A DNA stretch of 64,000 nucleotides. Origin: Limnephilus marmoratus. Lineage: Eukaryota > Arthropoda > Insecta > Trichoptera > Limnephilidae. Within the stretch, counting starts at the first letter, position 1; every line of letters starts with the position of its first letter. The translations under genes were made by a program, and so were the position numbers. Location: positions 15,852,736-15,916,735 of the forward strand of contig OU862931.1 in the NCBI GenBank assembly GCA_917880885.1, in the 5' to 3' direction. The notes beneath the pieces are model-generated. The model had not been told where the DNA came from. It made no database searches and was given only the letters and a program-made list of their open reading frames with translations. Shown in pieces: positions 24,090 to 34,330 of the stretch.

Positions 24090-25559
24090 ATGTCTACACT
24101 CCACCAACAACTTGCCGCCGTGGGTGCTACAGAAGCACAACTTGAAGAATTTTTGGCAAAAAAATCTAAGGTAACGAGGTCCAGACGCTCAACTGCTCTA
24201 TACCTAAAGCACTTCGGAAGTGAAGAAGATGTCTCCGACTACTCTTTGAAAACAACAACAACTCCCACCCTCACTACGTCTTTGACCTCCGTCTCCCCTT
24301 CCACCTTGACTTCTGCCCCTTTTTCAACAGCTCCCACCTCTTCGACAACCACCTCCAGCTCAACATCAACCGCTCCATCCTCTTCCGTAAACTCATTCCC
24401 CCCGCTATGGGTGACTCCAGCTCACAAGAAACGAAGGGCGTGCGCTTCTCCTCCTCCGTCCACCGAAGTTATAAAAACCTCAAATCGTTTCTCCGCCCTC
24501 GCTACAGACGATGAAATTGCACCACCGCCACTTCTAAATTCCGTGTCTGACTCCACCGCAAATATAACCGATGCCACAAAAACGAGGCCTATTAAGATCC
24601 CTCCAATTTTTATAAAATCGGAAAAAAATTGGAGCCTCCTGGAAAAGCGCCTCTTGAACGCTGGGGTTAATATAATTAACGCAAAGGCCATTCCAACAGG
24701 GGTGGTTCTAAATACTGGCGACTCCACCAGCTTCAGGCTGGCTACAAAGATGCTCCAGGAGGACACAATCCCCTTCCATACATTTCAGCTTGCAGAAGAA
24801 AAATTAACCAAGGCGGTTCTGCGAGGGATTCCGACGACAATTAGCGAAGAAGAGGTCCGCCTGGAACTTCTAGATCTCAACCTCCCAGTTAATTCTGTAA
24901 CTCGGATGAGATCCGGGCCAGACAGGAAAAACATTCCACTAGTCCTTGTACAACTGGATCATGGTGAGGCGGGACAAAAAATTTTCTCCCTCACTTCCCT
25001 CTTTCACCTCAAGATAAGAGTCGAGTATCTTAATAAAAAAACAGCCCCCTCTCAGTGTCACCGCTGCCAGAATTTTGGACACTCTTCAATGATGTGCCAC
25101 CTGCCTCCCCGCTGCGTCAAGTGCGCGGGTGATCATTTCACGCAGGAATGCAAGAAGCAGAGAGAAGATGGTCCCGCCACCTGCGCAAACTGTTCTGGAG
25201 CCCATCCGGCAAATTATAAGGAATGTCCGAAAAGACCATCTCCACAACCCATCTTGCAAACCGTACGTAATGCCACTTTCACCTCGCATAGCACAAATCC
25301 CTCCTTATCATACGCGCAGGCCACTGCCCAAACCCCACTAACGTCCACATCCCCCTCAGCTCCCTCAACGTCAACCTCCCACATACCTCCTTCCACCCCC
25401 TTCAACATTTTTGAATTTTTCAAAAATTTCAATTTCTCCAAGGTTGGCGATCTTCTTTCCGACCTCATCCCCAAATTTCAGTCTGCCACCTCACCGGCAG
25501 ACTACATATCTATCATTTTCTCCGCCGCCCCTCAGATTTTTTCACTTTTTTCAGTGTAA
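24090..25559 (+). CDS. Jockey-like LINE ORF1 (gag-like, three zinc knuckles)
   Basis: This 489-residue nucleic-acid-binding ORF1 is of the type carried by Jockey-clade non-LTR retrotransposons, where it binds element RNA as a chaperone. The N-terminal 170 residues are Ser/Thr/Pro-rich. The middle (about 170-310) is the gag-like region, with LTKAVLRGIPTTISEEEVRL resembling an RRM-like fold and LVQLDHGEAGQKIFSL. Three CCHC-type knuckles follow at about 324-385: CHRCQNFGHSSMMC, CVKCAGDHFTQEC and CANCSGAHPANYKEC. No stop or frameshift. The stop codon is immediately followed by the ORF2 start (TAAATG), so ORF2 is probably reached by termination-reinitiation. The strand is opposite to Hipk. Confidence 0.93.
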   Translation: MSTLHQQLAAVGATEAQLEEFLAKKSKVTRSRRSTALYLKHFGSEEDVSDYSLKTTTTPTLTTSLTSVSPSTLTSAPFSTAPTSSTTTSSSTSTAPSSSVNSFPPLWVTPAHKKRRACASPPPSTEVIKTSNRFSALATDDEIAPPPLLNSVSDSTANITDATKTRPIKIPPIFIKSEKNWSLLEKRLLNAGVNIINAKAIPTGVVLNTGDSTSFRLATKMLQEDTIPFHTFQLAEEKLTKAVLRGIPTTISEEEVRLELLDLNLPVNSVTRMRSGPDRKNIPLVLVQLDHGEAGQKIFSLTSLFHLKIRVEYLNKKTAPSQCHRCQNFGHSSMMCHLPPRCVKCAGDHFTQECKKQREDGPATCANCSGAHPANYKECPKRPSPQPILQTVRNATFTSHSTNPSLSYAQATAQTPLTSTSPSAPSTSTSHIPPSTPFNIFEFFKNFNFSKVGDLLSDLIPKFQSATSPADYISIIFSAAPQIFSLFSV

Positions 25560-28259
25560 ATGGCTAGCTCTACTACCATGCCCTCCGTGCTACGTATGGC
25601 ATTTTGGAATGCTAATGGTCTCTTAAAAAATATACATGAATTACGTATTTTTGCAAATACACACGCTCTTGACGTTTTACTTATTAATGAAACTCACCTC
25701 AACCCATCACAAATTCCAAAACTTTCAAACTATACATTATATAGAAACGACCGCCAAAACACGAGAGGTGGGGGCACTGCTATTTTCGTTAAATCGAAAA
25801 TCGCCCACAAATATAACATTACACCCACATTGTCGTCTATTGAATCAACCTCAATCACAATACATACAAAACATTCAGGCCCATTAAGAATAAACTCCAT
25901 CTATCACCGTCCGCAAGATAAGCTTGATCCAAAAGACCTCGATACTCTTCTCGATAGCCACACTCCTACTATTCTCGCTGGGGACTTTAACTCAAAGCAC
26001 CCCAATTGGAATAGTAGGATTACTAACTCCAATGGGCGTATCTTACAAAAGTACGCTAGCGCACATCCTGAACTCTTCATCGCGGGCCCAATTGCACCCA
26101 CACACTTCCCGAACAGCGGGGCTAGACCCGATGTTCTCGACATTGCACTCCTCCACAAATTACCCTGGGTCTACAGTATCGAAACCATAAATGACCTAAG
26201 CTCAGATCATAATCCAGTTTTGCTCACTCTTAATCGACTTTCCACTCCAATGGCACCGCGCAAATCTATAAAAACTGATTGGACGTATTTCACTCACAGA
26301 GTTGGGGAAAAAACAATCATCCCTCAAAATATTTCTGACGGCCCCGAACTAGACAAGGCAGTTGACGACTTTGCCGATATAATCACATCTTCCATCACCG
26401 ATGCCTCTAAAACTCTTCCTGAACGTTCCGCCCTTAATCTCAAAAGTGACCTCCCAATCGACATCCAGGAATTAATCTCTACAAAAAACAATCTTCGCCG
26501 ACACTGGCACAGAAACCGAAATCCCTCAGTCAAAAAAACTATCAATAGAATTCAAGCACTTATTAGAAAGAAACTTTCCGAGCTTTCACACTCCACCTGG
26601 AACAAAAAAATTCAAAATATAAATCCACAGGATGGCTCCCTATGGAAATTATGCAAATCTCTCCAAACTACCCCATCCCCAAACCATCCCATTCATACCG
26701 AAAACGGCCTCATATTTGACGATCAAGGTAAATCGGAGGCGTTTGCCGATAATCTTGAATTTCAATTTAGCCCCAGCTCCAAGCACGCCGACCCAGTCCA
26801 TATAGCAAATGTCAACCATCAAATAGACATAATTTTCGACTCCCTTCCCGGAACAAATGTACATTTCACCACCCCATCAGAAGTCCGAAGGGCCATAAAA
26901 CACCGCAGCAACAAAAAAGCTCCTGGTCCAGATGGCATAACAAACTTTGCCCTTAAAGCCCTCCCCCCTAAAAGCATTCTCGCCATTGTGAGCCTCATAA
27001 ATTCCGCACTCAGACTGCGTTATTTTCCCAAAAGTTGGAAACACGCGCACGTCATTCTCATCCCAAAACCTGGGAAGGACCCGAAATTCTGTGAGAACCA
27101 TCGTCCCATCAGTCTTCTCTCAAATGTTGGTAAAATATTCGAACAAATTCTCCTTACTCGGCTCTTAAAGCACATTCACGAGGTGAAAACCCTCCCTGAT
27201 GAACAACATGGCTTCAGATCTCAACACTCAACCCTTCATCAACTACTCAGAGTTTCCGAACTGATTCTAGGCGGCTTCAACTCCCAACGGTCCACTGGCG
27301 CCATTTTCCTGGACATAGCCAAAGCCTTCGACAAAGTGTGGTCGAACGGACTGCTTCTCAAATTGCACAACATTGACATCGATCCCCAACTCCTCGGTAT
27401 CTTAAAATCATTTCTTCGGCACCGGACTTTTCAAGTAAAGATCCGAGATGCACTCTCAACTCCCAGATTCATGACAGCAGGCGTCCCGCAAGGGTCCCTG
27501 CTTTCCCCCACCCTCTTCAATATCTACATACACGATATACCACTCACGGAGAACCAACATTCGTATAAAGCCTTGTACGCTGACGACACCGCCATTATGG
27601 TTCGATACAGTTCTCCCAGGATGATCACACTTCGCTTACAACACAACATAAACATACTCCAAGACTTTTATAACAAATGGCGTATAGACGTGAACCCTTC
27701 CAAGAGCGCTGCTATTTTCTTCTCGCGAAGAAAGGTTCGCAGCACTCCTAAAGGTCACGTTTCCATGTACGGCCAAGCAATACCCTGGCAAAACAACGTT
27801 AAATACCTTGGAGTCACACTCGATAAAAAACTCACATGGCACACACACATCAAACATACAATTAAAAAAACCAAAAACGCTGCCGCATCCCTTTACCCGC
27901 TTTTAAATTATAATAGTCAAACGTCACTACAGAACAAAATTCTTATTTACAAATCAAAATTGCGACCCATCATGACTTACGCCGCCCCAATTTGGGCCAC
28001 AAGCAATACTAAGAGTCTAGAAACCTTCCAAAATGTCTTGCTTAGAAGATTCACCAAAAGCCCTTGGTTCGTCCGAAATAGCATTATTAATTCAGGCACG
28101 AAAATTCCTCCACTTAAAAAACACATAATAGATCTAGCCAAAACATTTTTCTCCAAACTTGCTTCAAATTCAAACCCAAGCATCTCATGTCTCGGGCAAT
28201 CAAGTCCCGATGACAATCTCCTCCACCGCCTGCCCATTTCCATCCTTCATCCACCTTGA
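25560..28259 (+). CDS. Jockey-like LINE ORF2 (endonuclease-reverse transcriptase)
   Basis: An intact 899-residue protein that nicks target DNA and reverse-transcribes element RNA at the nick. The apurinic-type endonuclease occupies about residues 10-235: FWNANG, INETHL, LAGDFNSKHP and the terminal SSDHNPVLL carry the Asn, Glu, Asp and His catalytic positions. Reverse transcriptase follows at about 450-720: KAPGPDGI, PIPKPGKD-like LIPKPGKDP, RPISLLSNVGKIFE, FLDIAKAFDKVW, AGVPQGSLLSPTLFNIYIHD and the catalytic YADD near residue 673, then KYLGVTLD. No RNase H domain is evident, as in Jockey elements. Full length with all catalytic motifs suggests a recent, possibly competent copy. An A/T-rich tail follows the stop; I could not fix the exact element ends or target duplication. 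Confidence 0.95.
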   Translation: MASSTTMPSVLRMAFWNANGLLKNIHELRIFANTHALDVLLINETHLNPSQIPKLSNYTLYRNDRQNTRGGGTAIFVKSKIAHKYNITPTLSSIESTSITIHTKHSGPLRINSIYHRPQDKLDPKDLDTLLDSHTPTILAGDFNSKHPNWNSRITNSNGRILQKYASAHPELFIAGPIAPTHFPNSGARPDVLDIALLHKLPWVYSIETINDLSSDHNPVLLTLNRLSTPMAPRKSIKTDWTYFTHRVGEKTIIPQNISDGPELDKAVDDFADIITSSITDASKTLPERSALNLKSDLPIDIQELISTKNNLRRHWHRNRNPSVKKTINRIQALIRKKLSELSHSTWNKKIQNINPQDGSLWKLCKSLQTTPSPNHPIHTENGLIFDDQGKSEAFADNLEFQFSPSSKHADPVHIANVNHQIDIIFDSLPGTNVHFTTPSEVRRAIKHRSNKKAPGPDGITNFALKALPPKSILAIVSLINSALRLRYFPKSWKHAHVILIPKPGKDPKFCENHRPISLLSNVGKIFEQILLTRLLKHIHEVKTLPDEQHGFRSQHSTLHQLLRVSELILGGFNSQRSTGAIFLDIAKAFDKVWSNGLLLKLHNIDIDPQLLGILKSFLRHRTFQVKIRDALSTPRFMTAGVPQGSLLSPTLFNIYIHDIPLTENQHSYKALYADDTAIMVRYSSPRMITLRLQHNINILQDFYNKWRIDVNPSKSAAIFFSRRKVRSTPKGHVSMYGQAIPWQNNVKYLGVTLDKKLTWHTHIKHTIKKTKNAAASLYPLLNYNSQTSLQNKILIYKSKLRPIMTYAAPIWATSNTKSLETFQNVLLRRFTKSPWFVRNSIINSGTKIPPLKKHIIDLAKTFFSKLASNSNPSISCLGQSSPDDNLLHRLPISILHPP

Positions 28260-29319
28260 TGCGCGGGCTATAATAAAATTTACCTTTGTTCTCTTATATA
28301 AAAGATAAATAAATAATTATATATATTTATTATGGTATACATATTTGTTGCATATGAATACATACATGCACGGGTGTATGTAAAAATGTCTGTATGTGTG
28401 TGTTTATCTATACAAAATGTATACCACTCACAGATAAACAAACCATCAAAAAAAATTATTAATGTCCTTCATCTTGCCCAAGGTAGCCCGAACATCGGGC
28501 AAAAAAAAAAAATCCATCAGGTGACATTACTACAGTTTGCAAGACAAAGGGGTTAATTTCTCCCTGTAACTTGCCAAAAACCAATATATAATAAACTTTT
28601 TTGTCGTTTCATATAAAAATAATTCATAAAAAATTCACAATGTTTCATAATTTTTTTTTCAAATTCGATCAGAAACTTTGGTTCCATAGAAGTGTACATT
28701 CGTATTCTTTTGTGGTTAATTGTTATATTGAATATATAGAGCATTATTTTCTCTTTCCAATATCGTTTAGATCATATTTTTCACTATGATAGTAAGGGAG
28801 AAACAACGATTTCTATGAGACGTGTAGGAGTTATTTCGAAAAGCGAACTAAACGGAGCATTTTGACGTTTAAACCGCTCCGGCTACTCGTCCTCACGCCA
28901 GAACATTTCGGCCGACTGATTTGCGAGTGAAAGACTGTTCACTTGAGTGTTCACACACATCATTCGCGTCACGTGATGTTAAATTCCGGTTGCGAGTGAA
29001 CAGTGCCGAAGGAAGCATTCCAACATTGTTGGAATGCTTCATTCGGAACTGTCTCTATTCACTTTCGTGTTCACACGGTTCATTTCGAGGGAAAGAGGCG
29101 GAATGAAATCACGAAATGAACGATAAATGAATGGTGTGAATGGGCTATACCACTTTACCATCAGGAACTTGATTTAAAAAAAAAAAACTATCATTCTAAA
29201 TTTCGTATATCTTGAGATTCGTTTCAACTTTGACGCACAGATAGTGCACTGAATAGCGCACCCGAAAAAGAATGTCATTATGGTCCGCATGATCTTAGAT
29301 GTTTAAGATACGTTGCTTA

Positions 29320-29435
29320 GATTTTCACGGCCAAAAGGTTTTTTGATATTTTTTTGGGGTGTTATGCCGTGTTGCGCTACCTCCCTCTTTAGCCAACGTT
29401 TCGGACAGCGTTACAGTGTCCATCATCAGGGCAAT
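29320..29435 (-). repeat. Repeat with hammerhead-ribozyme-like core, copy 1
   Basis: On the minus strand this repeat reads GCCCTGATGATGGACACTGT, then ACGCTGTCC and GAAACGTTGGCTAAAG. CTGATGA and GAAAC are the two conserved strands of a hammerhead core, and GGACA/TGTCC between them could form stem II. One extra T separates CTGATGA from stem II. The repeat is shared with the palindrome at 47206-47424. Such motifs are known in Penelope-like elements, but no Penelope RT is visible here. Confidence 0.5.
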
Positions 29436-29871
29436 TATTTATAAATAAAAGTGCCACTTCTAGAAACAATACCATCAATTATAATACATAAAAACTGGTT
29501 AATGTTACTGGTTAGTCAGGTACCTACTAATTTATACAGTATTTCTTGCTGTCGTATAAAGTAGGTGATTTTTCACAAAAACGGCAAAATTATCCAAAAA
29601 ATGTCCCGACGAAAAGAGAGTGCTTCAAGACAAATGGGAAGAAGAATATTTCTTTGTTGGGGGGGGGGAGTATGATGATTTTTTTTCGTCGTACCAGTAT
29701 AGTGTTGCGGCCCGCGTAACTTTACAAATACATGTATGTGGCCCGAAGAGAAAAAAGGTTGAGTATCGTTGGTTTACAGTAAGAAAACGGGACTGAAGGC
29801 GTCCCAAGAATTTGCGGCAGTGACATGACAAACCCGGATTATCGAAAATATTTCATTCTATCAAATCATAA

Positions 29872-30394
29872 CAATTTGGGAGGCGGATATGGGTACCGCC
29901 GTCCCGGGAACCATTTAACACCTCTGCCATAGGTCACCCCAAGTGATGCGCTACGTTTGGTAACTTAGCAGGGGTGCCCGGGTTCATGAGGTACCTAAGG
30001 TTTAGTTTGGTGAGTCCAGATTGCGTTGTAGCAGTTGATTTGCCGAATTAAACCATCTAACCCCGATCGCACCAAGTAAATCGATTGGCGGCCGAACGTT
30101 GCCCACCTACTGCGTGGCGGACCGGATCTGGAGAGACTGGTTGAGAGAGACATTTTGACCTCTCCGCCCAACGCCTTGCACCGCAAAGGAAGAATGGATT
30201 CATACCATTCTCCTGGACACACTGACCTATCCTGTACAGTTTCCTATCCATCCCTTATAACTTTTTCTTTTCCAGAACTTCCCCTCCTTCCTTTCCCTAA
30301 AAAGACCCTCCACACAGGATCCCCAAAGATGACACAGGCTCTAATGAAAATGGTTTTCCTCAGGGCCTTCTGTGTGAAGCTAATGTAAAAAAAA
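29872..30394 (+). mobile_element. SINE-like retroposon, fullest copy, with A-tail
   Basis: About 520 bp, from CAATTTGGGAGGCGG through GGTACCGCC, the CCCGGGTTCATG region, an internal segment with CTCTCCGCCCAACGCCTTGC, and the conserved 3' part ending AGGGCCTTCTGTGTGAAGCT and AATG followed by an A-run. The A-run at one end and truncated relatives nearby support retroposition. No pol III A/B boxes are clear, and no long ORF. Confidence 0.8.
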
Positions 30395-30763
30395 CGTTAA
30401 AAAATTCATTCCTAAATAACACACATTTTTTCAACCAATTTCCATATTTCTTTTTACTAATTTATTCAACTGTAAACTTTTAGTAGATCGAAATCGAATT
30501 CAACTATAATCTTTTTAGTAGATGGAAAATATGTACCTACGCGAACGAACAAAGTATAAAGCAATATTTTGGTATAAAAGTAAATACCTACCAACCTAAA
30601 TAACATTCAATTTTCGAAAATATTGTTCTAGTATTGTTATTCTAATTTATTATTTAAAATCTTAATCACTGTTCAAAAATGACAGATTTTATTGAAAATT
30701 AATTTTAATCAAATAAAAACTAGGAATTGGCAAATAATAAATCATAAATTGTTTATTGCATAA

Positions 30764-30909
30764 GGGGCATACATTAATTACGTGAGCTTAAAGGGGGGGG
30801 GGGGGTCCAGTAAAATCTCACGTCTATTTGAAAATAATTACAAAGTGGCCCAAATTTATCTCACCAAGAGGGGGGAGTCTAGACTGCTCACGTAATTATG
30901 TATGCCCCC
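30764..30909. mobile_element. G-run MITE, second Harbinger-like family
   Basis: The 146-bp element has inverted ends GGGGCATACATTAATTACGT / its complement, flanked by TAA (30761-30763 and 30910-30912). A 14-G run lies just inside the left end and an AGAGGGGGGAG run right of centre. Layout matches the 20647 family but the terminal sequence differs. Confidence 0.8.
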
Positions 30910-31335
30910 TAACCAACTATAAAGGGTTGAATTTTGACCCCGTAAACACAGAACAATGAAACTTTAAGCAACATTGTTTATTGACAAAGGGGTTAGCTCG
31001 TGTGAAGGCTATTTTTTCGCATTTTTTGAGAATTTGATATTTGATAAAAATACCGTTTGATATTTTTGTTTTAGATAAGCAGAACGCTCGCAATCATGGT
31101 CACTGCAAACACTTTTTTGAAGATGAGTGGCTAAGTTGCCGTGTACTTTTTTAAGCAATGAGCGACGATTTCAGGCTGAAAAAATTGTAAAGTAGGTATG
31201 CTCAAAATATGAAAAAATTTGTGGTGAAAAGTTCGCAGTTGTAGATTTATTGAGTTCGCCAAAAAAAATTCGCAGAAAAGGCGAAGAAAATAGCATTCAC
31301 ACGGGATGACTCCCTTAAACGGCCAATTATTTAAT

Positions 31336-33322
31336 CCGTGGTATACAGAAGCTTTACGCTTTGGTTGTTAAATATTCTAAATCGTTAAATTCAAAATTTG
31401 AAATGTTAGAAGAAGATTTGGCTAAATTAGCAGGTAGGTAATGCGCGTTTTCATACCGCGACAAAATATCCCCGACAAAATATCTCAATATCCTACGGAC
31501 AAAACATCCCCCAACGAAATATCTACTAAAAACTAACACAACCTAACCTAACAATAATTTATTGTCTTTACAAGGTGTCTGTAGTATTTTTGTTCCATTT
31601 TTTTGTTCTAACAACCTTAGGGGGCCATTCATTTATTACTTAAGACGATTAAGGGGGGGGAGGGGGGTCGATCATGTCTTATTTTTTCTTACAAGGGGGT
31701 GGGGGAGAGTCTCGATAGTTCTTACGTAAGATCACAAAAATGCGCAAAGTAAAATTATTATTACCTTTGTAAGTACAAATAAACATTTCTAAAAATTGTT
31801 ACTTTAAAAAATAAACATTAAAACAAACCAAACGTGTATTTTTTTCCTTTAGATTCTTACATAAATATTAAACAGGGGGGAAGGGGATCGGCCTATTCTT
31901 ATTTTTTCTTATAATAGGGGGGGGGGGAGGGGGTCGAAAAGTAGCAAAAAAACGTCTAACAAGAGGATATTACCAGAGAAAACCAGAAATATGTCATTTT
32001 TAAATCAGATTTTACATATATTGACTCTTTTCCACAAAAAATTATAAATGGATTTCAAAAAATTGTTCATTTATCTAGCATTCGCATTCTTTCAATTTTG
32101 AGAAAAAATGTTAATTTTTGATTATAATAAGGTTATACCATTAGGTCGTTGGCAGATTTATTAAATTTTCAAAAAACATTTTTTATTATACCACACCCAT
32201 TTCAAATCATATAATCATGCAGTAAAATAAATCAATACATTATCAGGGTATCGCATGTTTTAGAATTTTAAATTTTGTTTAAATAAAATCATTAAAAAAT
32301 ATAAACGTACATGTGTTTCATGACGAAAATTGATCCGTTGTGTATTTATTTGCGCACTTACAAACTAATACATTTCAGATTTTTTTAACATCCTTATTTA
32401 ATTTAGACATTATTGAAAAATGACTATTATCAAAAAATTATTACAAAAAAAACATTATTTTAATAGTTTTATCATCACGCCTTTCAACATTTTTGGATTT
32501 GGGTATAAATTAAAGCAAATTTGGAATGAAATAAAATCGATATTGGGTTATAATTTGAAAAAGCTGGTACGGAGAATAATTAATCTTTCTCATTGTAACC
32601 GCCCTGCACGATCGTAAGAACAACTTTCGACGAAATGTGGATTTTCGTTCGCTGGCTGGTTAAACGCTCTTAAGATGAAGTCATAGTAAATAATGCAAAA
32701 TCATATGTTTTTGTTTTGAAAATTTGATCGCTTAGAAGTATTGTAGATGCTTCAATTAAATACTGCGTGTAGAACATACCTTGGCCCTTAAAAATATTGG
32801 TAATTTTTTTTATAAGTTTTTTAATAAGCCTATAAAAAAATAAAGTATGAGGTCTAAAAAACACACTTTCAAGTCCAAACTCTCCTATTTATAAACCCCT
32901 TTTCGGATATGGTTTTATTGTGTAATGTGGCAAATTCAGTTTATTTTATAATAATCGCAAAAAAAGTTGATATTTACACCCAATCTTCCCAAAATAAAAT
33001 AAAATATGCATTTTCGCGTTGATATTTTACAATACTGCCGCTAGTCGGCGAATTCGGTTATTCAAAGTGACCCCTATGGCGTCCACCGAAGAACTACTGT
33101 CCATGGCACAGTAGTGAACTAGTGGATCGCCTTAATAAATGAATGCCCCCTTACCTAAAGGTTAGGCTAGGTTCGGTTTTATTGGATATTTTGTTGGTGG
33201 ATGTTTTGTACGTAGGATATTTTGACGGGAATATTTTGTCGGGGATATTTTGTCGGGGGATGAAAACGCGCGTAATCAAATTAGTAGAGTTTAACCGCCG
33301 CTTTAGCTATACCACGGATGAA
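31336..33322. mobile_element. Foldback element with CGACAAAATATCCCC repeats, split by insertion
   Basis: Outer inverted ends read AATCCGTGGTATA / TATACCACGGAT. Inside each are tandem degenerate units: GACAAAATATCCCC, GACAAAACATCCCCC on the left (31458-31530) and the complement on the right (33185-33265). The middle is occupied by an inserted 1.53 kb Harbinger-like element. Without it the foldback is about 450 bp. CCTAACC motifs lie next to the unit arrays on both sides. Confidence 0.8.
31620..33150. mobile_element. 1.53 kb Harbinger-like non-autonomous element
   Basis: Ends are GGGGGCCATTCATTTATTAC on the left and the complement of GGGGGCATTCATTTATTA on the right. TTA flanks both (31617-31619 and 33151-33153). 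G-runs follow the left end and recur near 31875-31935. The interior is AT-rich with only short frames and no DDE motifs. Fragments recur at 15236-15990 and 21100-21895. A TWA duplication suggests PIF/Harbinger mobilisation. Confidence 0.83.
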
Positions 33323-33730
33323 ACAACCGATAAAAGATGTTAAAATAATATCTAAACATGTATTTACTACATAACTAAATGAACTAAACTAAACTGAAGG
33401 AAATAAAAGGAAGGTTTGAGGTTAGTTATTGATTGAAATGTAGGTAATGTGTGAGGAAAATTTAAATGGCTTCGTATATAGCGCAAAATAAAAAAGGACG
33501 ATCTTAAATTTCTTGTAAAAGTTTATAGTGTAAAAGAAAATAAATAAACACATCGATCGATGGCGGAAATTTGAAACGCTGTAAAGGAAAAAACGAAAAA
33601 AAATGATGTCTTCATTTATTGGGGAAATACTTAAACTTGTCAAATATTAATTATTATTTTTAATTGTAAAACTAACGTTTTTAAGACAAGATTTTTTATG
33701 CATAGCACAAAGGGTAACAATTATTATAAA

Positions 33731-33792
33731 AAATGAGTTAAGTATGTAATTTTTTAGTAAAAAAAATGAGTTAAGTATGTAATTTTTTAGTA
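33731..33792. repeat. Short tandem duplication
   Basis: Two copies of a roughly 38-bp unit containing ATGAGTTAAGTATGTAATTT and TTTAGTA lie head to tail in AT-rich intron. Confidence 0.75.
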
Positions 33793-34009
33793 AGACGAAA
33801 TATTTCTAGGAAAATAAGAGCGTTTTTTACGACCTGCATTTTAAGAAGATATTTTTCTGAAAAGTTAAAAGTAAATTAAATACTGCTATTAAAGAAATTT
33901 ACAACAAATTGTTTTAAAAAATTTGAACAATTCATCAAATTTTTTAAGTTAATTTTCACGTTCCATTCGAGTTCTGTGATTATTTGAGTTTTATGAAGCA
34001 ACTGGCCTA

Positions 34010-34135
34010 TTTATCTATATATATAAAAATCTAAATATGTTTGTTTCTGGGTTTGTATGTATGTATGTATATATGTATGTCCGCTAAGCGTTGCTAAACC
34101 ATTCATCCGATTGCGATGAAACTTTCGAGATTTTT
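34010..34135. repeat. Helitron-like or RTE-like repeat fragment
   Basis: TATCTATATATATAAAAATC is followed by a GTATGTATGTATG tract and then CCATTCATCCGATTGCGATG and AAACTTTCG. This layout is common in insect repeats annotated as rolling-circle element ends. I can only note the resemblance. It abuts a SINE copy. Confidence 0.35.
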
Positions 34136-34330
34136 TTTTTACACGAGCTCCACACAGGAGGCCCTGATGAAAATAATTTCCCTCAGAGCCTATGTCATCT
34201 TTGGGGATGCTGTGTGGAGGGTTTTTTTAAGGAAAGGAAGGAGAGGAGAGTTCTGAGAAGGAAAAGGGTTTAAGGAGTGGGTAGGAATCTGGGGTTCAGT
34301 GTGTCTTGGTCATCCGCCTCCAAGACCTAG
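34136..34330 (-). mobile_element. SINE-like retroposon, 5'-truncated copy
   Basis: In reverse complement this copy ends with the conserved 3' part (AGGGCCTCCTGTGTGGAGCT) and an A-run, seen on the plus strand as TTTTTTTTTTACACGAGCTC. It stops before the GGTACCGCC head, so it is truncated at the 5' side. Confidence 0.8.

Larger units (their letters stand above)
23104..29147. mobile_element. TIR element (GCCCATTCACACC) carrying the LINE
   Basis: Identical 20-bp inverted ends, TAGCCCATTCACACCATTCA at 23104-23123 and its complement at 29128-29147, delimit the element. If TA is the target site, the repeats begin GCCCATTCAC. Farther in, the arms keep GTGTTCACACGGTTC in mirrored positions. Without the LINE the element would be about 1.6 kb and has no transposase frame that I recognise. 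Confidence 0.75.
23047..29782. mobile_element. Outer hAT-like repeat remnant enclosing nested insertions
   Basis: The left edge reads TTTACAGCAACGATACTCTA followed by CTGCGGCCCGC. The right edge reads, in reverse complement, TGTAAACCAACGATACTCAA and then a pyrimidine run and GGGCC. These look like the two inverted ends of a hAT-type element, with younger insertions between. No target duplication was found, so the ends could also be two independent fragments. Confidence 0.4.

Noticed and set aside
24422..28243. Minus-strand and frame-shifted ORFs across the LINE
   Set aside because: They are shadows of ORF1 and ORF2, which have unmistakable zinc knuckles, endonuclease and RT motifs.
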